A DNA stretch of 64,000 nucleotides from Pseudoxanthomonas indica (GCF_900167565.1 NZ_FUZV01000001.1:1426001-1490000), one strand, 5' to 3'; counted from the stretch's first letter, positions 1 to 11,305 are shown. The notes: generated by a model from the letters alone, not told the origin. Program-made: numbers and translations.

Positions 1-118
1 CCAGCGTGATGGCGGTGTTGTCCACCTTCAGCGCGTCGTACACCTTCGGCACTTCACCGCGCGGGAATTCGACGTCAACCACTGCGCCGATGATCTGAAC
101 GATCTTGCCCTGACTCAT
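1..118 (-). CDS. atpD: ATP synthase F1 beta subunit, N-terminal part (cut by window edge)
   Basis: Only the first 39 or so codons are inside the window. They begin [19 protein letters not shown], the usual opening of the beta subunit N-terminal barrel. The catalytic nucleotide-binding domain lies outside. The ATG at 116-118 is preceded by GAGGAAACC at a good ribosome-binding distance, and the same AGGAAACCAAC string precedes atpA. It follows atpG in the usual atpAGD order, separated by a palindromic repeat at 150-204. The beta subunit carries the catalytic sites of the F1 head. Confidence 0.95.
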   Translation of the reverse strand, partial: MSQGKIVQIIGAVVDVEFPRGEVPKVYDALKVDNTAITL

Positions 119-149
119 GTTGGTTTCCTCTGAACTTTTAATCTGCTTG

Positions 150-204
150 TGTGGGAGCGGCAATGCCGCGACCGGGTGTAGTCGGGGCCACGGCCCCTCC
201 CACA
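150..204. repeat. REPIN-like paired palindrome between atpG and atpD
   Basis: The element starts TGTGGGAG (150-157) and ends CTCCCACA (197-204), an exact inverted repeat of its outer ends. Each half also folds on itself (GCGGCAATGCCGC-type and GGGGCCACGGCCCC-type hairpins). The same outer sequence recurs at 35653 and, as TGTAGGAG, at 58323. This is the architecture of paired REP elements (REPINs). It sits inside the 95-nt gap between two cotranscribed genes, so it would fold in the polycistronic mRNA. Confidence 0.75.
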
Positions 205-213
205 TTCAATTCA

Positions 214-1077
214 TCAAACTGCGGCGGCGCCGCCGACGATTTCCGAGATTTCCTGGGTAATCGCGGCCTGGCGGGCCTTGTTGTAGACCAGGTTCAAGGT
301 ACCGATCAGCTTGGTGGCGTTGTCGCTGGCCGCCTTCATCGCGACCATGCGCGCGGCATGCTCGGAGGCCATGTTCTCCAGCACCGACTGGTACACCAGC
401 GACTCGATGTAGCGCGTGATCACGTGATCGAGCACGGTCGCGGCATCGGGTTCGTAGATGTAGTCCCAATCGTGATGGGCCACCTGCGTTTCCGCGGCCG
501 GCAGCGGCAGCAGCTGATCGAAGCTGGCGCGCTGGGTCATGGTGTTGACGAAGCCGTTGTAGACCACGTACACGCGATCCAGCTTGCCTTCGGTGTAGGC
601 GTCCAGCATCACCTTGATGACGCCGATCAGCTGGTCCAGCTTGGGGTTGTCGCCGATGTGCGAGACGCTGCCCAGCAGGTTGACCTTGATTCGACGGAAG
701 AACACCGAGGCCTTCTGGCCAATGGTGACCACGTCGATTTCGGCGCCCTTGTCCTGCCAGCCGCGCACCTCGCCCAGCATGCGCCGGAACAGGTTGTTGT
801 TGAGGCCGCCGGCGAGACCGCGATCCGAGGAGATCACGATGTATCCCACGCGCTTCACTTCCGGGCGCTCGACCATGAAGGGATGCTGGTAATCGGTATT
901 GGCCTGGGCCAGGTGACCGATCACCTGCTTCATCGCACGCGCATAAGGACGCGAGGTCTTCATGCGCTCCTGCGCCTTACGGATCTTGGAGGCCGAGACC
1001 ATCTCGAGCGCGCGCGTCACCTTGCGGGTGTTCTGCACGCTCTTGATCTTGGTTTTGATTTCGCGTCCGCCTGCCAT
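214..1077 (-). CDS. atpG: ATP synthase F1 gamma subunit
   Basis: Central rotor shaft of F1. The 287-residue product has the family length. It opens [20 protein letters not shown] and ends with the conserved helix rich in [11 protein letters not shown], followed by [21 protein letters not shown], both hallmarks of the coiled-coil that rotates inside the alpha3beta3 head. It lies 43 nt downstream of atpA in the same operon and upstream of atpD. The start ATG at 1075-1077 fits the family's N-terminus. Confidence 0.98.
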   Translation of the reverse strand: MAGGREIKTKIKSVQNTRKVTRALEMVSASKIRKAQERMKTSRPYARAMKQVIGHLAQANTDYQHPFMVERPEVKRVGYIVISSDRGLAGGLNNNLFRRMLGEVRGWQDKGAEIDVVTIGQKASVFFRRIKVNLLGSVSHIGDNPKLDQLIGVIKVMLDAYTEGKLDRVYVVYNGFVNTMTQRASFDQLLPLPAAETQVAHHDWDYIYEPDAATVLDHVITRYIESLVYQSVLENMASEHAARMVAMKAASDNATKLIGTLNLVYNKARQAAITQEISEIVGGAAAV

Positions 1078-1120
1078 TTCTCGCTCGCTCTGATCGCTGT
1101 AAAGGAGTCTTTACTGCTGG

Positions 1121-2668
<1,548 letters not shown>

Positions 2669-2678
2669 GTTGGTTTCC

Positions 2679-2733
2679 TGTAGGGCGGGCCGTGGCCCGC
2701 CATCATGTTCGGTGGGCCGAAGCCCACCCTACG
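2679..2733. repeat. Second REPIN-like palindrome, between atpH and atpA
   Basis: The ends are TGTAGGGCGGGC (2679 on) and its near inverse CACCCTACG (to 2733). Inside are two hairpins, GGCGGGCC/GGCCCGCC and GGTGGGCC/AGCCCACC. The unit differs in core sequence from the TGTGGGAG element at 150-204, so at least two related repeat subfamilies occur in this operon. It fills most of the 72-nt gap between atpH and atpA. Confidence 0.7.
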
Positions 2734-2740
2734 TTTCTTG

Positions 2741-3268
2741 TCAGTGCGTCAGCGCGGATTGCAGGCGCGAGAGCTTGCCCTTGAGCGAACCGTCGATGAC
2801 CACATCGCCGGCGTCGATCACGGCACCGCCGATCAGCGACTCGTCAATGGCGGTCTCCACGACGATCTCGCGGCCCAGACGCTTCTTCAGCGCGGCCTTG
2901 ATCACGTCCAGCTCACCGGCCGGCAACGCCACCGCGGAAGTGACCTTCGCGCGCACGACATGCTCGGCCTCGGCACGCAGCTCTTCGAACAGGCCCGCGA
3001 TCTCGGTCAGCTGCGGCAGACGGCGACCGTCAGCCAGCAGCGACAGGAAACGGGTGAACGATTCGCCGGCGCCTTCCGGGGCCAACAGTGCAATGGCGTC
3101 GTCCTGGCCCAGCTGCGGGTTGGGCAGCAGCGCCGCAACGCGCGGGTCAGCGGCAACGCGTGCCGCGAAGGCCAGCGCCTCCGACCATGCGGCGAGCTTG
3201 CCTTCGTCGCGCGCCGTCGCAAAGGCGGCGCGGGCGTAGGGACGTGCGACAGTAAGTGCCTGGCTCAT
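2741..3268 (-). CDS. atpH: ATP synthase F1 delta subunit
   Basis: Peripheral-stalk subunit linking b to the top of the alpha3beta3 head (OSCP homologue). The 175-residue product starts [21 protein letters not shown], the classic delta N-terminal helix. It ends with the family's [19 protein letters not shown] region, matching the usual GGxxIxxGDxVIDxSVxxRL motif. It lies 15 nt downstream of atpF and is followed by the 2679-2733 repeat. Confidence 0.97.
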   Translation of the reverse strand: MSQALTVARPYARAAFATARDEGKLAAWSEALAFAARVAADPRVAALLPNPQLGQDDAIALLAPEGAGESFTRFLSLLADGRRLPQLTEIAGLFEELRAEAEHVVRAKVTSAVALPAGELDVIKAALKKRLGREIVVETAIDESLIGGAVIDAGDVVIDGSLKGKLSRLQSALTH

Positions 3269-3283
3269 CGTTCAGCGGTCCTG

Positions 3284-3754
3284 TCAGATCTGCGCGGCGA
3301 GTTCGTCGAGCAGCGCCTTGTGGGCGTTGGCGTCGATTTCGCGCTTGAGCAGCTTTTCGGCGCCGGACACGGCCAGCGTGGAGACCTGCTTGCGCAGTTC
3401 CTCGCGGGCACGGGTGGCGGCAGCGTCAATTTCCGCTTCGGCCAGCGCCTTTTGGCGGTTGGCTTCGGCGATCGCTTCGTTCTTGGCCGCATCAACGATC
3501 TGGTTGGCGCGTGCATGCGCCTGATCGATGATTTCGTTGGCTTTGACGCGCGCGTCCTTCAGGGCCTCGTTGACCCGTTCCTGGGCCACGGCGAGATCCT
3601 TCTGGCTGCGATCGGCAGCTGCCAGGCCTTCGGCAATTTTCTTTTGGCGTTCTTCAAGCGCCGCGTTCAGCGGCGGCCAAATGAACTTCATCGTAAAGAT
3701 CACGAGGATCGCGAAGGAGATCATCTGGCCGAAGAAAGTCATGTTGAGATTCAT
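3284..3754 (-). CDS. atpF: ATP synthase Fo b subunit
   Basis: Peripheral-stalk membrane subunit. The 156-residue protein has one N-terminal transmembrane helix ([20 protein letters not shown]) followed by [18 protein letters not shown] and a long, highly charged Ala/Glu/Lys/Gln coiled coil. This is the standard b subunit layout and length (E. coli b is 156 residues). It is downstream of atpE, with an intercistronic hairpin at 3818-3843 between them. Confidence 0.97.
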   Translation of the reverse strand: MNLNMTFFGQMISFAILVIFTMKFIWPPLNAALEERQKKIAEGLAAADRSQKDLAVAQERVNEALKDARVKANEIIDQAHARANQIVDAAKNEAIAEANRQKALAEAEIDAAATRAREELRKQVSTLAVSGAEKLLKREIDANAHKALLDELAAQI

Positions 3755-3817
3755 GACGGGTCCTCGACGGAATTCTTCAAGGCGCCGCCGCCTTCAACAG
3801 GCAGCGGCGTCCGGTGT

Positions 3818-3843
3818 GACCGCGGTCGTTGCCGACCGCGGTC
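3818..3843. other. Perfect intercistronic hairpin between atpE and atpF
   Basis: GACCGCGGTCG (3818-3828) is followed by loop TTGC and CGACCGCGGTC (3833-3843), an 11-bp perfect stem. It lies just after the atpE stop codon on the minus-strand transcript and has no T tract, so it is not an obvious terminator. A stable hairpin there could protect the 3' end of atpE message, which must be translated in excess because the c ring has many copies. That role is inference. Confidence 0.6.
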
Positions 3844-3856
3844 GCGGCTCGTCTGA

Positions 3857-5036
<1,180 letters not shown>

Positions 5037-5405
5037 CTATCGTTGAATCGAATTGGTCACGACAAACACCAGCGTGACGGTCACCAGCCCCGCCAACAGA
5101 GGCAGCGCCGGAAGTTTGAACCAGGCCAGCGCAAGCGCCACGACCAGGATCACCACGCACCACTTGAGCAACATCCCCGCCACCACGCGCCCCAGCGCGC
5201 CGGTGGCCGGGCTGACGCCCTTGCCGAAAGCTATCCAGCCAGCGACCAGGCCGCCGAGCGCCACCGCCAAGCCCCCCAGACCCGCGGCCGCTGCCGAGGT
5301 CACGCCCTGGAACAGGAAGGCCAGAGCGACCAGCGCCGCAGCCCCCAGCTGGAAAGCCGTGGCGCGCAATGCCAGCCGCCGGCCCGCGGCGACGGAGTTC
5401 AACAC
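5037..5405 (-). CDS. atpI: ATP synthase accessory protein AtpI
   Basis: Small membrane protein that opens many atp operons and is linked to c-ring assembly and ion uptake. The protein from the GTG at 5403-5405 is about 122 residues with four hydrophobic helices (for example GAAALVALAFLFQGV, LLKWCVVILVVALALAWF and LAGLVTVTLVFVVTNSI), matching AtpI. The frame stays open upstream to an ATG at 5495, but that stretch is Cys/Arg/Pro rich and unlike a membrane protein, so I prefer the shorter form. First gene of the operon. Confidence 0.8.
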   Translation of the reverse strand: MLNSVAAGRRLALRATAFQLGAAALVALAFLFQGVTSAAAAGLGGLAVALGGLVAGWIAFGKGVSPATGALGRVVAGMLLKWCVVILVVALALAWFKLPALPLLAGLVTVTLVFVVTNSIQR

Positions 5406-5879
5406 GGTTAGACCTGCGGGATTGGGCGGGGAACAAGGCCTGGAAGCGCCTCGCCGAGCCGCAAAAGTATAGCAGGGGGGCGTTTTCCGGGACAACCGCC
5501 GAAGGTCGCAAAGTGACTCTCCTGGGGGTTTTTTTTGGACCGCGGCGCCGCTGACCGGGCGGAACCGGTTACAGCCTGCGACTGCACTTCGCAGCGTCTC
5601 TTCCCCTATTCAGAATTTTATCGGGAAATTTGCGGAACTTTGACGAACGCACCCCGGTCAGTCCCTGTGCCAGGTCTGCCACAAACTTCCTCGTCCGATG
5701 CTCCGACGCAGGCCTGCTGAAGCCCCGCGGCCCTTGGCCCGGGGCTTCGCCTTTTCTGGCCGACCCAAGCCAAGGGGGTCACGGAATCCTGATCGAAGCA
5801 ATGGGAGAACCGAGATTTCACTATTTTTGCACTGCTAAACCGGGAGGGTGAAGGCCTGTTCATTACAGGAATCTCCCAC
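5406..5879. other. Divergent spacer between the atp operon and the barrel-protein gene
   Basis: No protein gene is credible here. It must contain the atp promoter on the minus strand; a TAAAAT box (minus strand, 5615-5620) is the only -10-like sequence I see, without a convincing -35. On the plus strand a TTGACG hexamer (5640-5645) precedes a strong terminator at 5719-5756, so a short untranslated RNA of roughly 90 nt, or an attenuated leader of the downstream gene, is possible. Confidence 0.4.
5719..5756 (+). terminator. Strong Rho-independent terminator with no gene upstream on its strand
   Basis: GAAGCCCCG (5719-5727) and CGGGGCTTC (5740-5748) form the outer stem; GGCC/GGCC with a CTT loop form the inner stem; GCCTTTTCT follows. 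The T tract gives a plus-strand direction. The nearest upstream gene on that strand is outside the window, and the atp operon is on the other strand, so it either ends a small RNA or attenuates the gene at 5880. Confidence 0.7.
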
Positions 5880-6695
5880 ATGAAAGTGACAAACGCGGCC
5901 CCTTCCCTGCTTTTCATCGGCCTGGTGGCTGCCAGTGCCAGCGCATGGTCGCAGGAACAAACACCCGATGATCGCTTCACCCTTCGACTGGGTGCCATGG
6001 ACGTCGATGCGGATGGCGAACTGAGTGGCCGCACTCAATTCCTGGGCCAGGACTTCGGCTTCTCCGAGGATTTCGATTTCGGCAGCAAGGAAGTCGTGCC
6101 GCGTCTGGACGGCGTGTTCCGCATCAGCCAGCGCCAGCGGCTGATCTTCGACTACTTCCAGTACGACAAGGATCGCCGTGCGACCTTGGGCAGCGACCTG
6201 TCGTATGACGACGTCACGATACCGGCCGGCAGCTTCGCCACCGGCAAGGCCAAGTTCCAGCTGGCCAGCCTGATGTACGACTATGCGGTGGTGGATACCG
6301 ACACGTTCAATCTCGGCCTGCAGATTGGCGCCGAGTGGGCCAAGCTCGAGGGTCACCTGCATGCCGAAGCCGGCGCCGATGTCTATGACGCCCGCACGAG
6401 TGACGATGGCTATGCCCCGATGGTGGGTCTACGCATGACCGCCACGCCGTCCGAGCATTGGCTGTTCAATGTGCAGGGCCAGTACCTGGACGCGGAATGG
6501 GGAGACTTCGGCAACTACGACGGCAGCATCACGCGGGCAAATGCGCTCATCGAGTACCGATTCACGCGCAACTTCGGCATTTTTGCCGGCTACGACTGGT
6601 TCAAGCTGGACGTTGAGCGGGATGGCAGCGATGGCATTCTCGGCCTCGACCAACGCTTCAAGGGCCCGATTGCTGGCGTGACCCTCGCCTTCTGA
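5880..6695 (+). CDS. Predicted outer-membrane beta-barrel protein
   Basis: The 271-residue product has a signal peptide (MKVTNAAPSLLFIGLVAASA, cleavage near ASAWSQ). It then has many amphipathic strands rich in aromatic residues, such as LIFDYFQYDKDRR, LMYDYAVVDTDTFNLGLQIG and NFGIFAGYDWFKLDV, ending in a C-terminal Phe (GVTLAF), the classic signature of Bam-assembled barrels. It resembles uncharacterised OmpA/OmpW-fold porin-like proteins; I do not recognise a named family. It stands alone behind the 5719-5756 terminator. Ligand unknown. Confidence 0.75.
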   Translation: MKVTNAAPSLLFIGLVAASASAWSQEQTPDDRFTLRLGAMDVDADGELSGRTQFLGQDFGFSEDFDFGSKEVVPRLDGVFRISQRQRLIFDYFQYDKDRRATLGSDLSYDDVTIPAGSFATGKAKFQLASLMYDYAVVDTDTFNLGLQIGAEWAKLEGHLHAEAGADVYDARTSDDGYAPMVGLRMTATPSEHWLFNVQGQYLDAEWGDFGNYDGSITRANALIEYRFTRNFGIFAGYDWFKLDVERDGSDGILGLDQRFKGPIAGVTLAF

Positions 6696-6792
6696 CAATA
6701 GCCAAACGCTATCAAATTGTCCCGGAAAGATTCATTGGACGGCTCCCGGCGGCGCGGCCACGATGAGAGCCATTCTTATCGGGGGCCTTCCC

Positions 6793-6999
6793 ATGACCAA
6801 GACCTTCACCTTTGCCGCACTGCATTTTACCGTCGCCTTTCTGGTCGGCTGGGCGTTTACCGGCAGCTGGCTGGTCGGTGGCGCCCTGGCGCTGGTGGAG
6901 CCGGCCTGCAATACGGTGGTCTTCCATTTCCACGAGAAGGTGTGGAAGCGGATTGAGCAGCGGCGCGCGGCCAGGCAGGCCATGGCGCTGTCCGTCTAA
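6793..6999 (+). CDS. Small DUF2061 membrane protein
   Basis: About 68 residues from the ATG at 6793 (MTKTFTFAALHFTVAFLVGW), with two hydrophobic helices and the family motif ALVEPACNTVVFHFHEKVW. DUF2061 proteins are short inner-membrane proteins of unknown function. An upstream in-frame ATG at 6763 would add ten residues; I prefer the shorter form because relatives begin at this point. A shared terminator lies between it and lpdA. Confidence 0.8.
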   Translation: MTKTFTFAALHFTVAFLVGWAFTGSWLVGGALALVEPACNTVVFHFHEKVWKRIEQRRAARQAMALSV

Positions 7000-7090
7000 T
7001 CGCACAGGCTCGACAGCGGCGCCAGCCAGCCTGGCCTTATGCCGCCAGAACCGGGCAAGCGCAGCAGCCCGAAGGGGTTCGCAAAACGAA

Positions 7091-7120
7091 GAAAGGCGCC
7101 CTCAGGCGCCTTTCTCGTTT
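7091..7120. terminator. Bidirectional terminator between DUF2061 and lpdA
   Basis: GAAAGGCGCC, a CTCA loop and GGCGCCTTTC form a ten-base-pair stem (7091-7114). It is followed by TCGTTT on the plus strand and by TTCGTTTT on the minus strand. The two flanking genes converge on it, so it probably ends both transcripts. Confidence 0.8.
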
Positions 7121-7137
7121 CCATATCCAGCGAAGAC

Positions 7138-8964
7138 CTACTTCCGTTTGGGAATGTACAAGTCGGTGATGGTGCCTTCGTACGCTTCGGCCGCCATCGC
7201 CACCGTCTCGCTGAGCGTCGGGTGCGGATGGATGGTGTTGCCGATGTCGCCGGCTTCGGCGCCCATCTCGATCGCCAGCGCCACTTCGCTGATCAAATCA
7301 CCGGCATGCACGCCGACGATGGCGCCACCGATGATGCGATGGGTTTCCTCGTCGAAGATCAGTTTGGTCATGCCTTCACCGCGGCCAATGCCGACAGCGC
7401 GCGCCGAAGCCACCCACGGGAACTTGCCGATGCCGACCTTCAAGCCCTTGGCCTTGGCTTCGGTTTCGGTCACGCCCACCCACGCCACTTCCGGATCGGT
7501 GTAAGCGACAGACGGAATCACCCGCGCCACCCATTCCTTCTTTTCGCCGGCCGCGACTTCTGCCGCCAGCTTGCCTTCGTGCGTGGCCTTGTGCGCCAGC
7601 ATCGGCTGGCCGACCAGATCACCGATGGCGAAGATATGTGGCACGTTGGTGCGCATCTGCCGATCCACCGGAACAAAACCGCGATCGGTGACCGTCACGC
7701 CAGCCTTGTCCGCATCCAGCTTGCCGCCATTGGGCGAACGACCCACGGCCACCAGCACGCGATCCCAGGTACCCGATTCCAGCTCCGGCTTCTGGCCTTC
7801 GGTGGCGCTCTCGAACGACACCGTGATGCCCTTCTTGCCCGCTTCCACCTTGGCGGCCTTGGTCTTCAGGTGCACGGCCACGCCCTGCTTCTTCAGACGA
7901 TCGGCGAGCGGCTTGACCAGATCCTTGTCAGCGCCCGGCATCAGTTGGTCCATGAACTCGACCACGGTCACTTCGCTGCCCAGCGCGCGGTACACCGTTG
8001 CCATTTCCAGGCCGATGATGCCGCCGCCGACCACCAACAACTTGCCCGGCACGTCCTGCAGCTGCAGCGCGTCGGTGGAATCCATGACCCGCGGATCGTC
8101 CCACGGGAAATTGGGAAGCTTGACCGCCTGCGAACCGGCGGCAATCACGCAGAACTGGAAGCGCAGCAGCTGCGTCTTGCCATCGGCGCTGGTGATCTCC
8201 AGCTCGTAGGGCGAGACAAACTTCGCCACGCCCGTCACCGTGCGCACCTTGCGCTGCTTGGCCATGCCGCCCAAGCCCTTGGTGAACTGTCCGACCACGC
8301 GGTTCTGCTGGAAGTCGCGCAGCTTGTCCAGGTTGAGCTTGGGCTTGGCGAACTCGATGCCGATGTCGGCCGAGTGCGAGGCCTCGTCAATCAACGCCGC
8401 TGCATGCAGCAGTGCCTTGGACGGAATACAGCCCACGTTGAGGCAGACGCCGCCCAGGCTTTCGTAACGCTCGATCAGCACGGTATCCAAGCCCAGGTCC
8501 GCGGCACGGAATGCCGAGGTGTAGCCACCCGGACCCGAACCAATCACCACGAACTGGCATTCGATGTCCGCCTGCTTGCCGGTACCCAGCGCCGGCTTGG
8601 GCGCGGCCGGTTCGGCAGGTGCACGCGGCGACGGCGTCACTGGCGGCTTGCTGGCCGGAGCCGCAGCGGTTTCGGCCTTGGCCGGCGCCGCCGGTGCAGC
8701 CGCCGGGGCGGAGGCGCTGGCGCCCTCGGCTTCCAGTATCGCCACCACACTGCCTTCGGACAGGCTGTCGCCCAGCTTGACCTTCAATTCCTTCACCACG
8801 CCGGCGGCCGAAGATGGCACTTCCAGCGTGGCCTTGTCCGATTCCAGCGTGACCAGTCCCTGGTCCTTCTTCACCGTGTCGCCCACGGCCACCAGGATTT
8901 CGATCACCGGCACATCGGTGTAATCGCCGATGTCCGGGACTTTGACTTCAATCGTGTTTGCCAT
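7138..8964 (-). CDS. lpdA: Dihydrolipoamide dehydrogenase (E3) with N-terminal lipoyl domain
   Basis: FAD-linked E3 that reoxidises dihydrolipoamide with NAD+. At 608 residues it is longer than the usual ~475 because residues 1-80 form a lipoyl domain (ESDKATLEVPS, lipoyl Lys about 44), followed by an Ala/Pro-rich linker. The E3 body has the FAD site GSGPGGYTSAFRAADLG, the redox disulphide GGVCLNVGCIPSKALLHAA, the NAD site GGGIIGLEMATVYRALGSEV and a C-terminal HPHPTLSE with the catalytic His. It is 14 nt downstream of aceF and cotranscribed with it. Confidence 0.96.
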   Translation of the reverse strand: MANTIEVKVPDIGDYTDVPVIEILVAVGDTVKKDQGLVTLESDKATLEVPSSAAGVVKELKVKLGDSLSEGSVVAILEAEGASASAPAAAPAAPAKAETAAAPASKPPVTPSPRAPAEPAAPKPALGTGKQADIECQFVVIGSGPGGYTSAFRAADLGLDTVLIERYESLGGVCLNVGCIPSKALLHAAALIDEASHSADIGIEFAKPKLNLDKLRDFQQNRVVGQFTKGLGGMAKQRKVRTVTGVAKFVSPYELEITSADGKTQLLRFQFCVIAAGSQAVKLPNFPWDDPRVMDSTDALQLQDVPGKLLVVGGGIIGLEMATVYRALGSEVTVVEFMDQLMPGADKDLVKPLADRLKKQGVAVHLKTKAAKVEAGKKGITVSFESATEGQKPELESGTWDRVLVAVGRSPNGGKLDADKAGVTVTDRGFVPVDRQMRTNVPHIFAIGDLVGQPMLAHKATHEGKLAAEVAAGEKKEWVARVIPSVAYTDPEVAWVGVTETEAKAKGLKVGIGKFPWVASARAVGIGRGEGMTKLIFDEETHRIIGGAIVGVHAGDLISEVALAIEMGAEAGDIGNTIHPHPTLSETVAMAAEAYEGTITDLYIPKRK

Positions 8965-8978
8965 CGTCTCGTCCTCGC

Positions 8979-10427
8979 TTACAGCACGGCGCGACGCAGG
9001 TCGCCCATCAGTTGCGCCAGGTAGGCGGTGAAGCGCGCGGCGGCGGCGCCGTCGATCACGCGATGGTCATAGCTCAACGAGAGCGGCAGCAGCAGGCGCG
9101 GCTGGAAGGCCTTGCCATCCCACACCGGCTGGATCAAGGACTTGGACACGCCCAGGATCGCCACTTCCGGCGCATTGACGATCGGCGTGAACGCCGTGCC
9201 GCCAATACCGCCGAGCGAGGAAATCGAGAAACAGCCACCGGACATCTCGGCCGGACCCAGCTTGCCTTCGCGCGCCTTCTTGGCGAGCTCGCCCGATTCC
9301 TGCGCGATTTCGTTGACGCCCTTCTTGTCGACGTCGCGCACCACCGGCACGACCAGGCCGTTCGGGGTATCGGCGGCAAAGCCGATGTGGAAGTACTTCT
9401 TCAGCGTCAAGTTCTCACCGCTCGCATCGAGCGAGGCGTTGAAGTCCGGGAATTTCTTCAGCGCCGCCACGCTGGCCTTCATCAGGAACGCGAGCATGGT
9501 CAGCTTGATGCCGGCCTTTTCGTTTTCCTTGTTGAGCGCCACGCGCAGCGCTTCCAGGTCGGTGATGTCGGCGTGATCGTGCTGGGTGACGTGCGGAATC
9601 ATCGCCCAGTTGCGCGCCAGGTTGGCGCCGGAAATCTTCTTGATGCGCGACAGCGGCTGGACTTCGATCTCGCCGAACTTGCTGAAGTCCACCTTCGGCC
9701 AGGGCAGCAGGTTCAGGCCACCGCCGCTACCGCCCGCCGCCGGCGCAGCGCCGGCACTGGCCACGCCGCCCGACAGGGCGGCCTTGACGTAACGCTGCAC
9801 GTCTTCCTTGCTGATGCGGCCGCCGCGCTCGCTGCCCTTGACCTGATCCAGATCCACGCCCAGCTCGCGCGCGAACACGCGCACGGTCGGGCTGGCGTAG
9901 GCGACCTTGGACGGCAGCACGCTGTCGGCGTTGAAATCCACCGGCGGCGTACGCGGCGGCACGGCTTCCGGATCCAGGCCGGGCTTGTCATCCAGCGCGC
10001 GCGGCGTACTGGCTGCAGCTGCGGTCGGTGCGGCCTGCTCCTGCGCGATCTCGCGCTGGGCCAGCTTGTCCGGCTGCGCGGCCACGGCCACCGGTTCGAC
10101 CTTGGTGCCGGTCTCGGCGGCCGGCTTGACGGCCTCGGCCTTGGCCGGTGCCGCAGGCGCGGCCGGCGTCGAGGCAGCGGCGGCTTCGGCCACTTCAATC
10201 AGCGCCACCACCGAGCCTTCGCTCAACTCGTCGCCGAGCTTGATCTTCAATTCCTTGATGACGCCGGCGAACGGCGACGGCACTTCCATCGTCGCCTTGT
10301 CCGATTCCAGCGTGACCAGGCCCTGGTCCTTGCTGACGGTGTCGCCTACGGCGACCAGTACTTCAATGACGGGTACGCCATCGTAGCCACCGATGTCGGG
10401 TACACGTGCTTCCTTGAGGTCGGCCAT
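8979..10427 (-). CDS. aceF: Dihydrolipoyllysine acetyltransferase (pyruvate dehydrogenase E2)
   Basis: Core of the pyruvate dehydrogenase complex, moving acetyl groups from lipoyl to CoA. 482 residues from the ATG at 10425-10427, which has GGAG upstream. One lipoyl domain (VTLESDKATMEVPS, Lys about 44), an Ala/Pro linker, a peripheral-subunit-binding domain (ASPTVRVFARELGVDL, near residue 165), then the catalytic domain ending SLSYDHRVIDGAAAARF with the active-site His. The single lipoyl domain, plus another on E3, is a Xanthomonadaceae-like arrangement. aceE is not adjacent. A 20-bp palindrome lies just upstream. Confidence 0.96.
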   Translation of the reverse strand: MADLKEARVPDIGGYDGVPVIEVLVAVGDTVSKDQGLVTLESDKATMEVPSPFAGVIKELKIKLGDELSEGSVVALIEVAEAAAASTPAAPAAPAKAEAVKPAAETGTKVEPVAVAAQPDKLAQREIAQEQAAPTAAAASTPRALDDKPGLDPEAVPPRTPPVDFNADSVLPSKVAYASPTVRVFARELGVDLDQVKGSERGGRISKEDVQRYVKAALSGGVASAGAAPAAGGSGGGLNLLPWPKVDFSKFGEIEVQPLSRIKKISGANLARNWAMIPHVTQHDHADITDLEALRVALNKENEKAGIKLTMLAFLMKASVAALKKFPDFNASLDASGENLTLKKYFHIGFAADTPNGLVVPVVRDVDKKGVNEIAQESGELAKKAREGKLGPAEMSGGCFSISSLGGIGGTAFTPIVNAPEVAILGVSKSLIQPVWDGKAFQPRLLLPLSLSYDHRVIDGAAAARFTAYLAQLMGDLRRAVL

Positions 10428-10450
10428 GGGGAACTCCAGCAATCACTTGC

Positions 10451-10470
10451 CAATAGGGGAACCCCTATTG
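10451..10470. promoter_or_regulatory. Perfect 20-bp palindrome upstream of aceF
   Basis: CAATAGGGGAACCCCTATTG is a perfect inverted repeat of nine bases around a two-base centre, ending 24 bases before the aceF start codon. The two-base centre is too short for an efficient RNA hairpin, so a dimeric protein operator is the likelier reading. It does not match the E. coli PdhR site. Regulator unknown. Confidence 0.5.
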
Positions 10471-10540
10471 TGGCCATCCGAGGCCCGTCGCGCCACGCCT
10501 TGCGACCATTTATTTTGTCAGCGCCACGACAGGAACGCGC

Positions 10541-11305
10541 TCAATCCTCGCTGGTATGGCTTTGGTCGGGCTTCTCTTCAAGCAGATTGAGTGCGCCGCC
10601 AGCGGGCAGACGATACGCCAGCGCATCGTCCAGGCGGTCGAGTTCGCGCATCTGTGCGCAGAGTTTTTCCGCGCGTGCTTCCAGCGCTTTGGCACGTGGC
10701 TGGATGCGCGCTTCCACCTGCTGGTCCAACTTGTCCATGCGCTCCAGGCGCGCCGTGTCGCCCGTCAATGCAGCGGTCAACGCGCCGCCGACGACATCGC
10801 CGATCACGCTCGGCATCACTTCCTCCACCGCTGTCTGGATGCCACGCTCGAGATCGGCGCTGTTGAAACGGTTGGCGCTGATCGACTGGCCAATGCTGCG
10901 ATCAATGGCCTTGCGTGCGCGATCGAGCGATTGGCGCGTCTTGTCCGGATGGTTGCTGATGCCGGCCGCGACTTCGCCCAGCGCGGTGAATGCGATGTCG
11001 GCCGCATCGCGACCAATCTCGTGAGCCAGCGGCATCGCCTTGCGTGCGCCCTGCTCGAACTCGCGGATGCGCTGGCTGTCGTCGCTGCTCAGGCTGACCC
11101 AGCGGTCGTCGACGAACAACCGGCCCTGGCGCATGACCACTGCCTTGGGCACGCCGCTCTCGCGGGTAAAGATGACGCTGCGATCGTTGACCGTCAGGTC
11201 GTAATCGCTGGTCATGTCGCAACGGATTTCCTTGGCCTGCGCATTCATCGCCAGCGCGCCCAGCGCCAGGCACAGCAAGGATTGGCAGAGAGGGAGTCGG
11301 CGCAT
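10541..11305 (-). CDS. DUF2884 (YggN-like) secreted protein
   Basis: 254 residues with a signal peptide (MRRLPLCQSLLCLALGALAM, cleavage after NAQA) and then a two-cysteine periplasmic body (IRCDMTSDYDLTVNDRSVIF, EKLCAQMRELDRLDDAL). The DYDLTV and FTRESG motifs and the helical second half fit DUF2884, known from E. coli YggN; function unknown. It is upstream of aceF on the same strand with 113 nt between, so it may or may not be cotranscribed. Confidence 0.8.
   Translation of the reverse strand: MRRLPLCQSLLCLALGALAMNAQAKEIRCDMTSDYDLTVNDRSVIFTRESGVPKAVVMRQGRLFVDDRWVSLSSDDSQRIREFEQGARKAMPLAHEIGRDAADIAFTALGEVAAGISNHPDKTRQSLDRARKAIDRSIGQSISANRFNSADLERGIQTAVEEVMPSVIGDVVGGALTAALTGDTARLERMDKLDQQVEARIQPRAKALEARAEKLCAQMRELDRLDDALAYRLPAGGALNLLEEKPDQSHTSED

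Noticed and set aside
5535..5720. A 61-codon frame upstream of the barrel gene.
   Set aside because: No ribosome-binding site, no recognisable pattern, and it runs into the terminator stem.
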